From positions 98,089-142,146 of the forward strand of contig JAJQHZ010000085.1 in assembly GCA_021199475.1 (NCBI GenBank): DNA of 44,058 bases. The letters run 5' to 3'. The position numbers and the translations under genes were made by a program. Position 1 is the first letter of the stretch, and each line of letters opens with the position of its first letter. Below are positions 33,679-41,210 of this stretch, in pieces. The notes under the pieces are model-generated. The model ran no database searches. It saw only the letters and a list, made by a program, of their open reading frames with translations, and was not told the origin of the DNA. Source of the DNA: Lachnospiraceae bacterium. Lineage in GTDB: Bacteria; Bacillota; Clostridia; Lachnospirales; Lachnospiraceae.

Positions 33679-33740
33679 GCAGCGGTATCGTGAGAACCTG
33701 CGCGGAATTTGTGTGGAATCACGATATCGGCTGCTTTTTT
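33679..33740 (+). terminator. Terminator at the end of the pilus locus
   Basis: GCAGCGGTATCGTGA (33679-33693) pairs with TCACGATATCGGCTGC (33719-33734) with one bulge across a 25-base loop, followed by six Ts. Confidence 0.85.
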
Positions 33741-33814
33741 AATGTCATAAATTCAAAAACCGGTTTCTTTCAGGAATTCCCGAAAGCAAAAGGTGTCGTA
33801 AAGAAATTAATTTC

Positions 33815-33856
33815 TTGACAATTAGCAGCGAAGGCAGTATGCTAAGGAATAGCATA
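33815..33856 (+). promoter_or_regulatory. Promoter with overlapping inverted repeat, for the HTH-kinase pair
   Basis: TTGACA (33815-33820), 17 bases, TATGCT (33838-33843). The -10 box is the left arm of a perfect inverted repeat, TATGCTA (33838-33844), 5 bases, TAGCATA (33850-33856), placed to act as an operator. The DNA-binding product of the first gene is the obvious candidate ligand. Confidence 0.82.
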
Positions 33857-33866
33857 AGCCGTAAGC

Positions 33867-33916
33867 TGCAGCGTACCGCCCGCGCGGCAGGCGTTTCCGG
33901 CGGGACTGCGTTTTTT
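33867..33916 (+). terminator. Terminator-like hairpin in the leader of the HTH-kinase pair
   Basis: TGCAG...CCGCC (33867-33880) can pair with GGCGG..CTGCG (to 33910), with further GC-rich pairing inside, followed by TTTTTT (33911-33916). It lies between the promoter and the first start codon, so it may attenuate transcription. Confidence 0.6.
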
Positions 33917-33930
33917 GTCGAGGTGTGAAT

Positions 33931-34611
33931 ATGCAAAGAATGGATGATTTTGAAAACAGCTGCGGAAATCATTTTTCTCTCAAATATAAGAATACTCATG
34001 GAAATTCCTCTGGGAATGCTTTCGGCAATCCCAGAGGCGCGGGGCGCAAGCCTCGTCTTTCTTCTGAACAGCTTGATCAGATTCGGAAAGCGCATACGTC
34101 TGGAAAAACAATTACTGCATTGGCAAAGGAATATGGGATTTCCCGTCAGACGCTCTCTGGTTATCTGAATGAATCACGGGAAGAGGAGAATGTGATCAAA
34201 TCAGTCTGCAAATGGGAAAAATTGAATCGCGAGTTTGTGACGGATAAGCTGGAGAAGTTTACACCGGAAAAGTATTCCATGCGCATGGATTATATGTGCG
34301 AGGAGGAGCTTTGTACGGTGATTCTGATTAATTTCCGGGATCAGGAGATTGCGATCCGGAATCATACGATGGATGTGATTCATCGGGCGTTTGGGATTAT
34401 AGAGAAACCGGATTGGGAGTATTTTGAGGAATTTCTTGAGAACCGCTGCTTTCCGAGGACCCGGTTTCAGCTTTCGCTGGTGCTTTCGGATCTTGGGCAG
34501 GATTTTTATGATCCATTATCAATTATTGAAAAGACGCAGGGGAGAATGGCGGAGGATCATCAGTGGATCCGGATCTGGCATTTCCGGCCGGACAGAAAAG
34601 AAAAAAGCTGA
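33931..34611 (+). CDS. DNA-binding partner of the HipA-like kinase
   Basis: 226 residues from the ATG at 33931 (GAGGTG at 33920-33925); a GTG at 33925 is possible. Residues about 38-80 form a resolvase-type helix-turn-helix (GRKPRLSSEQLDQIRKAHTS, then LAKEYGISRQTLSGYL). The rest (about 95-225) is a conserved-looking domain with FRDQEIAIRNHTMDVIHRAFG and CFPRTRFQLSLVLSDLGQDF, not recognised. It lies 78 bases before a HipA-like kinase, which suggests an antitoxin or accessory factor that binds the promoter inverted repeat. The pairing, not sequence identity, is the basis for this role. Confidence 0.72.
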   Translation: MQRMDDFENSCGNHFSLKYKNTHGNSSGNAFGNPRGAGRKPRLSSEQLDQIRKAHTSGKTITALAKEYGISRQTLSGYLNESREEENVIKSVCKWEKLNREFVTDKLEKFTPEKYSMRMDYMCEEELCTVILINFRDQEIAIRNHTMDVIHRAFGIIEKPDWEYFEEFLENRCFPRTRFQLSLVLSDLGQDFYDPLSIIEKTQGRMAEDHQWIRIWHFRPDRKEKS

Positions 34612-34689
34612 CGATCCGGCGGACGGTATTTCATGGGTATGAATTGCAATTATGAAATCGTCTGACCGAATGACGGGAGAAGGGAATGT

Positions 34690-35598
34690 ATGCGAACGAT
34701 CGAAATTTATACAGAGACGGTGCAGACCGGGATCGGTCATTCTTCAAAAGGCAATCAGCTGAAATGGCTTCAGGATGGCTGGTGGTATAAGGCAGATGCA
34801 TTTGGGTTTGAAAGTCTGGCGGAGACGGCTGTTTCGGCCTTGCTGGAGCACTCGACCATACAGGATTTTGTGCGGTATGAGCCGGTCATGATCCGATATC
34901 AGGATAAGGATTTCCGCGGATGCCGCAGTCGGAGTTTTCGCAGGGAGACGGAGGAACTGGTGCCTTTGGAGCGGCTGTCGCGTATTTATACCGGATTCGG
35001 ACTGGCACAGGAGCTGTCCTGTATATCCGGGTGCAGGGAGCGGATTCTTTATACAGAAAAGCTGGTGCGCAATGTGACCGGCATCCGGAATTTTGGGGAA
35101 TATCTCACGAAAATGCTGGAGATGGACGCCTTTTTCCTGAATGAGGACCGTCATACGAACAACATAGCGGTTCTTTACGATATAGAAAAAAGAACCTGGC
35201 GGCTTTGTCCGTTTTTTGATATGGGTCTTTCTCTTTTCTCGGACACAAGGGAAGCGTATCCGTTGGAGAGCGGTTTTACTCAATGCCGGGAAAAGATAAC
35301 AGCAAAGCCGTTTTCCGTTGATTTTGATGAGCAGCTGGATGCGGCGGAAGAATTGTATGGGACCTTTTTGCAGTTTGACTTTTCAAGAAGTACAATAGCA
35401 AAGCTCCTGACGGGTGATCGTTTACTGGGCGGAGAAGGAGAGCAAAACAGGTCTGACAGAGAAAAAGCAGCAATAAAGCGTTTTGAAACTTTGGGTAAGG
35501 AGTATTCCGAACGGGAATTTCAGAGGGTGGAGGAGGTTCTTCGGTATCAGGCGGGGAAGTATCAATATTTTTTTTGCGGGAGAAGCGGTCTTTTTTAA
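34690..35598 (+). CDS. HipA-like kinase (compact form)
   Basis: 302 residues behind GGGAGAAGGGA. The kinase catalytic loop is NEDRHTNN with Asp153 and Asn158, and the metal-binding Asp177 lies in FFDMGLSLFS. These are the hallmarks of HipA/HipT-type Ser/Thr kinases. The protein lacks the usual HipA N-terminal subdomain and begins directly with GIGHSSKGNQLKWLQDGWW. In known systems such kinases phosphorylate translation factors, for instance a tRNA synthetase, and are held by a DNA-binding partner; the target here is unknown. Similar proteins in Clostridia have, as I recall, sometimes been labelled 'excisionase', which the motifs do not support. Confidence 0.78.
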   Translation: MRTIEIYTETVQTGIGHSSKGNQLKWLQDGWWYKADAFGFESLAETAVSALLEHSTIQDFVRYEPVMIRYQDKDFRGCRSRSFRRETEELVPLERLSRIYTGFGLAQELSCISGCRERILYTEKLVRNVTGIRNFGEYLTKMLEMDAFFLNEDRHTNNIAVLYDIEKRTWRLCPFFDMGLSLFSDTREAYPLESGFTQCREKITAKPFSVDFDEQLDAAEELYGTFLQFDFSRSTIAKLLTGDRLLGGEGEQNRSDREKAAIKRFETLGKEYSEREFQRVEEVLRYQAGKYQYFFCGRSGLF

Positions 35599-35857
35599 TG
35601 CATTACTTTATGGTTAAGCGGATGCAGCGGTCTGACACGGACACTGGCCATTTCATGACGATTAAAATGTAAGAAAACTCTTGTTCCAATGAAGATGCCG
35701 TGATATGATACCTGATGGTTCGTATCGTAATTCATGCGCATTTTGAGCATTATGCACAAGCTTTGCGATCCGGATCACCAGGAAACGAAGGCAGGATTGA
35801 TTGCAGGATACTGCCATAGCAGGCCGGCGGAAGAAAAACGCGGCATGCTGCATGATA
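35599..35857. other. Intergenic region before the racemase gene
   Basis: No supported gene and no terminator visible after the kinase gene. It contains the promoter at 35681 and then a leader that runs into the tandem repeats at 35858. Confidence 0.5.
35681..35709 (+). promoter_or_regulatory. Candidate sigma-A promoter of the racemase gene
   Basis: TTGTTC (35681-35686), 17 bases, TATGAT (35704-35709). It would give a leader of about 230 bases containing the tandem repeats. Confidence 0.6.
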
Positions 35858-35940
35858 GAAGCGTATGCGGGAGCGAAGCGTATGCGGGAATGAAGCCATG
35901 CGGGAACGAAGCGTATGCGGGAGCGAAGCCATGCGGAGGG
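35858..35940 (+). repeat. Tandem 16-17-bp repeats in the racemase leader
   Basis: Five units of GAAGCGTATGCGGGAGC or the 16-base variant GAAGCCATGCGGGAAC. The last unit runs into GGAGGGG, the Shine-Dalgarno site of the next gene, so changes in unit number would alter the leader directly beside the start codon. Confidence 0.85.
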
Positions 35941-35947
35941 GAAAGAT

Positions 35948-36772
35948 ATGTATGATTTGGGTATTTTAGGCGGGATGGGGAGCGAAGCGACGGAGACCCT
36001 GTTCCGGATGATTTTGAGCAGCACGGAGACCGAGAAGGATCAGGATTTTCCGGAGATGGTGATCCTGAATAAGTCGAGCATTCCGGACCGCAGCGCGTAT
36101 CTGCTGGGACAGAGTGAGGAAAATCCGCTGCCGGTTCTGCAAGAGGGAGCCCGCGAGCTGAATCTGCTGCAGGTCGGCAGGATCGCGCTCCCGTGCAACA
36201 CCGCGCATGCGTTTTACGCGGATATTCAGGCGGTATCGGCCTGTCCGGTGATCAATATGCTGGAGTCCTCGCTGGAATATATCTGGCGCACCCGGCCGGG
36301 GGCGCAGGTCTGCATTCTGGGAACGCTGGGAACGGTGCGCACGAAGGTTTACGAGAGGTACAACCATTTTTCTTTGGATATTGTTTACCCGGATGACGAG
36401 GGGTGCGAGGAGGTTCATTCGGTTATTTATGATATTAAGACAGGAATCCATGAAAATATGGATGAGCTGTCCGGCCGGCTGGCGCGGGTCATGCAAAGGA
36501 CGGCAGATGTGATGGCCCAGGAAGCTTCAGGACAGAAATTCTCGGAGAAAATGGCACCTGACGCTGCTCGCACCGGAGCGGGAGCCCCGGTATTTTTGCT
36601 GGCCTGTACCGAGCTTTCCGTCCTTGGCGCGGAGCGGTTCCTGCAATTTGACGTGCTGGATGCGATGGGAATTCTGGCGCAGGTGTCTGTCGCGGCGGGA
36701 AGCAAAAAGCGGAAAGATAGCGGTATTTATGACACGCAGGTAATTGAGGAAATCGCGCAGAAGTATGTGTGA
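35948..36772 (+). CDS. Aspartate/glutamate racemase family protein
   Basis: 274 residues from the ATG at 35948 (GGAGGGG at 35936-35942). The N terminus LGILGGMGSEAT and the two catalytic-type cysteines, Cys83 in PCNTAH and Cys220 in ACTELS, match the cofactor-independent racemase family. These enzymes invert aspartate or glutamate using two cysteines as acid and base. The substrate is not certain. Length is slightly above the family norm owing to an insert around residues 190-210 (QKFSEKMAPDAARTGAG). Neighbours give no pathway. Confidence 0.87.
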   Translation: MYDLGILGGMGSEATETLFRMILSSTETEKDQDFPEMVILNKSSIPDRSAYLLGQSEENPLPVLQEGARELNLLQVGRIALPCNTAHAFYADIQAVSACPVINMLESSLEYIWRTRPGAQVCILGTLGTVRTKVYERYNHFSLDIVYPDDEGCEEVHSVIYDIKTGIHENMDELSGRLARVMQRTADVMAQEASGQKFSEKMAPDAARTGAGAPVFLLACTELSVLGAERFLQFDVLDAMGILAQVSVAAGSKKRKDSGIYDTQVIEEIAQKYV

Positions 36773-36810
36773 TACTTAAAGGAAATCGACTGCAGCTTTC
36801 AGGCATGGGA

Positions 36811-36920
36811 TAATGGGAAATCAGGGAAACGACCGAAATTCCATGACTTTGGTAATGGGAAATCAGGGAAATCAGCCGCAATTTCCGGGCTTTGGATAAC
36901 GGGAATCAGGGAATTCACGG
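36811..36920 (+). repeat. Imperfect 42-43-bp tandem repeat
   Basis: Two full units (36811-36852, 36853-36895) beginning TAATGGGAAATCAGGGAAA and ending CTTTGG, followed by a partial third. They lie between the racemase stop and the XpaC-like gene and encode nothing recognisable. Confidence 0.8.
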
Positions 36921-36950
36921 AATGGCGCAGTGACAGAGGTGCATGGAATT

Positions 36951-38423
36951 ATGACAAGGAACGACTGGTATGAGACCGGTGAGCAGATAAAGAATCTGGT
37001 GCAGGATGCGGTGGACACAGGGGATTTTTCACAGCTGGGAAGCACAATATCCGATGTGGTCAATGACGCGATGAATGGAATCCAGGATGCGCTCCGAGAC
37101 AATTTAAACGGCAGGGGCAGCCGCAGATATGGGAATCCGGACAGCGGCTCTTACGGAAGAGCAAATGGCACCACGTATAGCGGCAGCGGCTCTTACGGAA
37201 GAGCAGATGACACCACGTATAGCGGCAGCGGGTCTTCTGACGGCAGTGCGTCAGCTCAAGGCGGCCGGAGCACAGACAGCCAGGGCGGTTCGCAGCAGGC
37301 ATACCGTCCTGTGGCGGCGGGAAGGAATGTGCCGGGGGAGCTTGGCAGTAAGGTGATGAAGTATGTCGGATACGGGATGGGCGCCTTGTTTGGGGCAGTG
37401 CTGGCGCTGGAGTCCGCGGAGGCGATGGCGGTCGGCAGTCTGGCGGTTCTGCTCGGGAGCGGGATCCCGACCGGTATTTTGTTTGCGGGAAGCATGGTGG
37501 TCGGCGTGAGCGGACAAAAACGGCTGGGCCTTTCGAGACGCTTCCGGCGGTATCAGGAAGTGATCGGCGGGCGGACGTACTGTATGATTGAGGAGTTGGC
37601 ATCCGGCATTGGCGAGACCAGTAAGTTTGTAAAAAAGGATTTGAAGGATATGATCCGAAAAGGATATTTCCCGGTGGGCTATCTGGATCGGAAGGAAACA
37701 CTTCTGATCACGGATCAGTCGACTTATCAGCAGTATCTCCGGGCGGAGGAAAGCTATGCACAGCGCCAGAGTGAGCAGGCGGCAAATGGAAGTGCCGGCG
37801 GTAGCGGAGCATACGGGCAGACGGCCGGAACAGGAGACAACGCATACAGAAAGACAACCGATGCTAATGGAAATGGCGCAGATGCACATGGAAAGACGAC
37901 CGACACGGGGAGCAATAATGAAGGCGCATACGGGCAAACATCCGGTGCAGGAGAGCGGACCGGAGCTTCCGCGCAGCGTTCTCCGGAGCATCAGGCACTG
38001 ATTGACGAGGGACAGAAATACATCCGCTACATCCGGGAATGCAACGACCGGATTCCGGGCGAGGAGGTTACTGCGAAGCTGAACCGGCTGGAGCTGGTCG
38101 TGACGAGGATTTTCCGGGAGGCGGAAAAAGATCCGGATTCGGTTTCCGACCTGCGGAAGATGATGAGCTATTATCTGCCTACGACGCGGAAGCTGCTGGA
38201 TGCCTATTGCGACCTGGAGGATCAGCCTGTGGCGGGCCAGAACATTGAGTCGACAAGGCGGGAGATTGAGAGCGCGTTGGATACGATCAATACCGCGTTT
38301 GAGAAGCTGCTCGATGATTTGTATGAGGAGCAGGCCTGGGACATTTCATCGGATATTTCGGTGTTGAATTCCATGCTGGCGCAGGAGGGACTGACCGGGA
38401 AGGATTTTGACCGGGGAAAATAA
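36951..38423 (+). CDS. xpaC: XpaC-like protein (5-bromo-4-chloroindolyl phosphate hydrolysis family)
   Basis: 490 residues from the ATG at 36951, with AGAGGTG at 36935-36941; a GTG at 36930 is less likely. An N-terminal helical part (about 1-48) precedes a Gly/Ser/Tyr-rich disordered segment (about 50-120), two hydrophobic helices (about 135-180, GYGMGALFGAVLALESAEAM onward), a cytosolic-looking domain, a second disordered Gly/Asn/Thr linker (about 270-340) and a C-terminal helical domain. The family is membrane-associated and usually encoded next to TelA, as here; its molecular function is not settled. The gene starts an operon with telA and a CmpB-family gene. Confidence 0.8.
   Translation: MTRNDWYETGEQIKNLVQDAVDTGDFSQLGSTISDVVNDAMNGIQDALRDNLNGRGSRRYGNPDSGSYGRANGTTYSGSGSYGRADDTTYSGSGSSDGSASAQGGRSTDSQGGSQQAYRPVAAGRNVPGELGSKVMKYVGYGMGALFGAVLALESAEAMAVGSLAVLLGSGIPTGILFAGSMVVGVSGQKRLGLSRRFRRYQEVIGGRTYCMIEELASGIGETSKFVKKDLKDMIRKGYFPVGYLDRKETLLITDQSTYQQYLRAEESYAQRQSEQAANGSAGGSGAYGQTAGTGDNAYRKTTDANGNGADAHGKTTDTGSNNEGAYGQTSGAGERTGASAQRSPEHQALIDEGQKYIRYIRECNDRIPGEEVTAKLNRLELVVTRIFREAEKDPDSVSDLRKMMSYYLPTTRKLLDAYCDLEDQPVAGQNIESTRREIESALDTINTAFEKLLDDLYEEQAWDISSDISVLNSMLAQEGLTGKDFDRGK
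37146..37229 (+). repeat. 42-bp direct repeat in the XpaC-like gene
   Basis: Two adjacent units, each encoding GSYGRA(N/D)(G/D)TTYSGS, differ at two bases. They form the disordered N-terminal linker. Confidence 0.9.
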
Positions 38424-38455
38424 AAAAGAAGCAACAGTAAGAGGAGGAATGAGCA

Positions 38456-39619
38456 ATGGATGAGTTTAAGGAGTTTACAGAGGTGCCGACGCCGGTGCTG
38501 ACATTTGGCACGCCGGTGGAGGAGGAAAAAGCGGTACCGGAGGTAGTGGAGGCGGAGACGGCAGGGAAGCAGGCTCCGGTGGATCCGCAGCTGACGGAGG
38601 AGTCTTTGACGCCGGAAGAGCGCAAGATGGTGGATGAGTTCAGCAAGCAGATCAATCTGCATGATTCGAACGGTATCCTGCAGTATGGCGCGGGCACGCA
38701 GAAGAAGATGGCGGATTTTTCGGAGACGGCGCTGAAGAATGTGCGCACGAAGGACCTTGGGGAGGTCGGCGACATGATTTCGAACCTGGTGACGGAGCTG
38801 AAGAGCTTTGATACCGAGGACGAAAAGGGCTTTCTGGGATTTTTCAAAAAGAACGGCAACAAGGTGGCCTCGATGAAGGCGAAATACGACAAGGCGGAGG
38901 TCAATGTCGAGAAGATCTGCACGGTTCTGGAGGATCATCAGGTACAGATGATGAAGGATGTGGCGGTGCTGGATAAGATGTACGGTCTGAATCTTTCTTA
39001 TTTTAAAGAGCTGTCCATGTACATTCTGGCAGGGAAGAAGCGGCTGGAGGAGGTGCGCGCGACGGAGCTCGCGGACGCTTACGCGAAAGCACAGAGGAGC
39101 AACCTCCCGGAGGATGCGCAGGCCGCGAAGGATCTGCAGGAGCTGTGCGACCGCTTTGAGAAAAAAATCCATGATCTGGAGCTGACGCGCATGATCGCGA
39201 TCCAGACCGGACCGCAGATTCGTCTGGTGCAGTCCAGCGATACGGTGATGATTGAAAAGATTCAGTCGACGGTCGTAAATACGATTCCGCTCTGGAAGAG
39301 CCAGATGGTGATTGCGCTCGGCGTGGAGCACGCGAATCAGGCGGCGAAGGCGCAGAAGGAAGTGTCTGATATGACGAACGCACTTCTGAAAAAGAACGCA
39401 GACCAGCTGAAGATGGCGACGGTAGAGAGCGCGAAGGCTTCCGAGCGTGGGATTGTCGATCTGGAGACGCTGAAGAATACGAATGCGACGCTGATCTCAA
39501 CGCTGGATGAGGTGATCAAGATTCAGGAGGATGGCCGCCAGAAGCGCCGCGCGGCGGAGGATGAGCTGAATCGCATGGAGCAGGAACTGAAAAACAAGCT
39601 GCTGGAAGTGAGTCGATAG
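38456..39619 (+). CDS. telA: TelA/KlaA-family protein (toxic anion resistance)
   Basis: 387 residues behind GAGGAGG (38441-38447). An acidic N-terminal tail (about 1-55) precedes a long, mostly helical region, with family blocks DLGEVGDMISNLVTELKSF and IQTGPQIRLVQSSDTVMIEK (about 245-265), then a C-terminal coiled coil. The family is named for tellurite resistance, and relatives affect tolerance to antibiotics and envelope stress; the biochemical role is unknown. It follows the XpaC-like gene by 32 bases and ends one base before the next start codon, so the three genes are probably translated from one message. Confidence 0.9.
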   Translation: MDEFKEFTEVPTPVLTFGTPVEEEKAVPEVVEAETAGKQAPVDPQLTEESLTPEERKMVDEFSKQINLHDSNGILQYGAGTQKKMADFSETALKNVRTKDLGEVGDMISNLVTELKSFDTEDEKGFLGFFKKNGNKVASMKAKYDKAEVNVEKICTVLEDHQVQMMKDVAVLDKMYGLNLSYFKELSMYILAGKKRLEEVRATELADAYAKAQRSNLPEDAQAAKDLQELCDRFEKKIHDLELTRMIAIQTGPQIRLVQSSDTVMIEKIQSTVVNTIPLWKSQMVIALGVEHANQAAKAQKEVSDMTNALLKKNADQLKMATVESAKASERGIVDLETLKNTNATLISTLDEVIKIQEDGRQKRRAAEDELNRMEQELKNKLLEVSR

Positions 39620-39620
39620 C

Positions 39621-40763
39621 ATGGAGATCTATACGTTTTCCCAGTGGGTCTTGTTTTTTTACATCTACTGTTTTCTGGGATGGGTGTTTGAATGCGCGTA
39701 TGTGTCCATCTGCGAAAAGCATTGGGTGAACCGGGGCTTTCTGAAGGGACCGCTTCTTCCTATTTACGGGTGCGGAGCACTCTGCATACTGATTGTGACG
39801 ATTCCATTCCGGGATCATGTGCCGCTGATGTGTCTGGTGGGCATGGTGTCGGCAACCGTGCTGGAATATGTCACGGGTGCAGCCATGGAAAAACTGTTTC
39901 ATGTGCGCTACTGGGATTACACGGGAAGACTTTTGAGCCTGAATGGACACATCTGTCTGGCGTCTGTGCTTTGCTGGGGCGTGATGACGATTCTGGTCGT
40001 AGACGTGCTGCAGGTTTACCTTGAGAAGGTCGTTCTGGCGCTCAATGAGCAGGTGGTTACGGTCGTGGTATTTGCCGTCACACCGTTTGTGACCGGAGAT
40101 CTGGTGACGTCCTTCCGGGCGGCTCTCCATCTGCGCGATATCCTCATTCAGTGGGAGCGCATGCAGGAGGAGCTGAAGAAGCTTGGAGCGCGCAGAAAAG
40201 AGCTGGAGGCAGCGCTCAATGAGCGGCGTCGGGAGCTTGGGATATCGATTGAGGAGCGTCGCCAGGAGCTCGGTACAGCAATCGAAGAGCGCCGCCAGGA
40301 GCTTGGGACAGCGATCGAAGAGCGCCGCCAGGAGCTTGGCACATCGATTGAAGAGCGTCGCCAGGAGCTTGGGACAGCGATTGAAGAGCGCCGTCAGGAA
40401 CTTGGGACATCCATTCGTTCTGGCGGTCTGAAGGCAAATGAAAAGCTTAATGCCGGAAAATGGGAACGGACACGCAGGATGGGAGACGAAACGACAGGTG
40501 AGACTACAGACCAGATCGCGGCATTGCAGGAATTGGCTGGAAAATTAGCAGCTTTGCAGGAGCGGACCAATCGGTTGACGATGGAAAGTGATGTCATGCG
40601 CTCCCTTCATGGAAAATCCATCCGCGGCCTGTTAAAGAGAAACCCGCGTGCGATGTCCTATCGTCATAAAGCAGCCTTTGCGGACTTGAAAAAGTTTGCG
40701 GCAAAGAGAACGAACGGGGCGGGCCCGGAGAATGATTCAAAGAAGGATGAGAATGCGGAATGA
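39621..40763 (+). CDS. CmpB-type membrane protein with 11-residue repeat coiled coil
   Basis: 380 residues. The first 170 carry about five hydrophobic segments and the family signature FLGWVFECAYVSICEKHWVN with RGFLKGPLLPIYG, matching the 'putative ABC transporter permease' (CmpB) family; transport itself is unproven. From about residue 180 a long charged helix contains six copies of EERRQELGTAI (200-265), followed by a basic C-terminal tail. The start at 39621 lies just after the telA stop, with GGAAGTGA as ribosome site. The repeats should form a cytoplasmic coiled coil, perhaps linking the membrane part to XpaC/TelA-like partners (inference). Confidence 0.83.
   Translation: MEIYTFSQWVLFFYIYCFLGWVFECAYVSICEKHWVNRGFLKGPLLPIYGCGALCILIVTIPFRDHVPLMCLVGMVSATVLEYVTGAAMEKLFHVRYWDYTGRLLSLNGHICLASVLCWGVMTILVVDVLQVYLEKVVLALNEQVVTVVVFAVTPFVTGDLVTSFRAALHLRDILIQWERMQEELKKLGARRKELEAALNERRRELGISIEERRQELGTAIEERRQELGTAIEERRQELGTSIEERRQELGTAIEERRQELGTSIRSGGLKANEKLNAGKWERTRRMGDETTGETTDQIAALQELAGKLAALQERTNRLTMESDVMRSLHGKSIRGLLKRNPRAMSYRHKAAFADLKKFAAKRTNGAGPENDSKKDENAE
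40218..40415 (+). repeat. Six 33-bp coding repeats (EERRQELGTAI)
   Basis: Six in-frame units of exactly 33 bases; the first is more divergent (NERRRELGISI). The 11-residue period is that of a hendecad coiled coil. Near identity of units 2-6 suggests recent expansion. Confidence 0.93.
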
Positions 40764-40898
40764 AATAAGGAAGCCGCAATTCCGTAGACTTTAATGGGTT
40801 GGAGCTCCTTGCTCTGTGTCTGGATCTGATGCAGCAGAGCAGGGAATGAAGAGAGTCAGGCCAGTTAAATTGTGGCGGATGGAGTGGGAGAAGAATTG

Positions 40899-41102
40899 AT
40901 GCAGGAGACGGAGGAATTTATCAGCGGCTTTTGTAAAAGACAGAATCAGACACGCACGGTCCTCTGTGAATTTGAGATTGCGGAGGATGGGAGCCGGAGA
41001 CTGATGGAATCGGACTGTGATTACGGCAGGTGTGAGCACAGCCGGAGCTGCCGGCTGATGCAGGGGGCGCTGCAGGAACGCCTGTCAAGCCACAGGTGCT
41101 AA
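40899..41102 (+). CDS. Small Cys-rich protein
   Basis: 67 residues from the ATG at 40899, with GGGAGAAG upstream; the in-frame ATG at 40872 lacks a ribosome site. The pattern DCDYGRCEHSRSC (Cys spacing 4 and 5) plus two earlier cysteines could bind zinc or an iron-sulphur cluster, or be disulphide-linked. No family is named with confidence. Its last codons and stop lie in the palindromic repeat at 41095, so its natural C terminus may have been replaced. Confidence 0.6.
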   Translation: MQETEEFISGFCKRQNQTRTVLCEFEIAEDGSRRLMESDCDYGRCEHSRSCRLMQGALQERLSSHRC

Positions 41103-41127
41103 GCGCCAGTGGCGCTCGTTTAGCACC
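41095..41127 (-). repeat. Palindromic intergenic repeat, unit 3 (inverted)
   Basis: The minus strand reads GGTGCTAAACGAGCGCCACTGGCGCTTAGCACC-type sequence, the same design as the units at 10251 and 10288, and is preceded by a matching CTCCGGTC. Four base pairs of the stems differ from unit 1 with pairing kept. It contributes the stop codon of the small Cys-rich gene. Confidence 0.8.
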
Positions 41128-41210
41128 GACCGGAGCAGCAGCGGAGAATAGGACGCGTTAGCGGCATATAGCCTGCATCGCAGGCGGTCAGGATAAAGGA
41201 CATTCCATTC

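Noticed and set aside
34690-35598. Excisionase annotation for the kinase-like gene
   Set aside because: No excisionase-type winged helix is visible, while kinase catalytic motifs NEDRHTNN and FDMG are clear.
35734-35955. 73-residue open frame before the racemase gene
   Set aside because: No ribosome site; half of it is the translated tandem repeat, and it overlaps the racemase start.
38222-39331. 369-residue leftward open frame opposite telA and xpaC
   Set aside because: Antisense to two well-recognised genes, with composition typical of a shadow frame.
40218-40415. CRISPR-like array
   Set aside because: The units are contiguous 33-base in-frame coding repeats without spacers.
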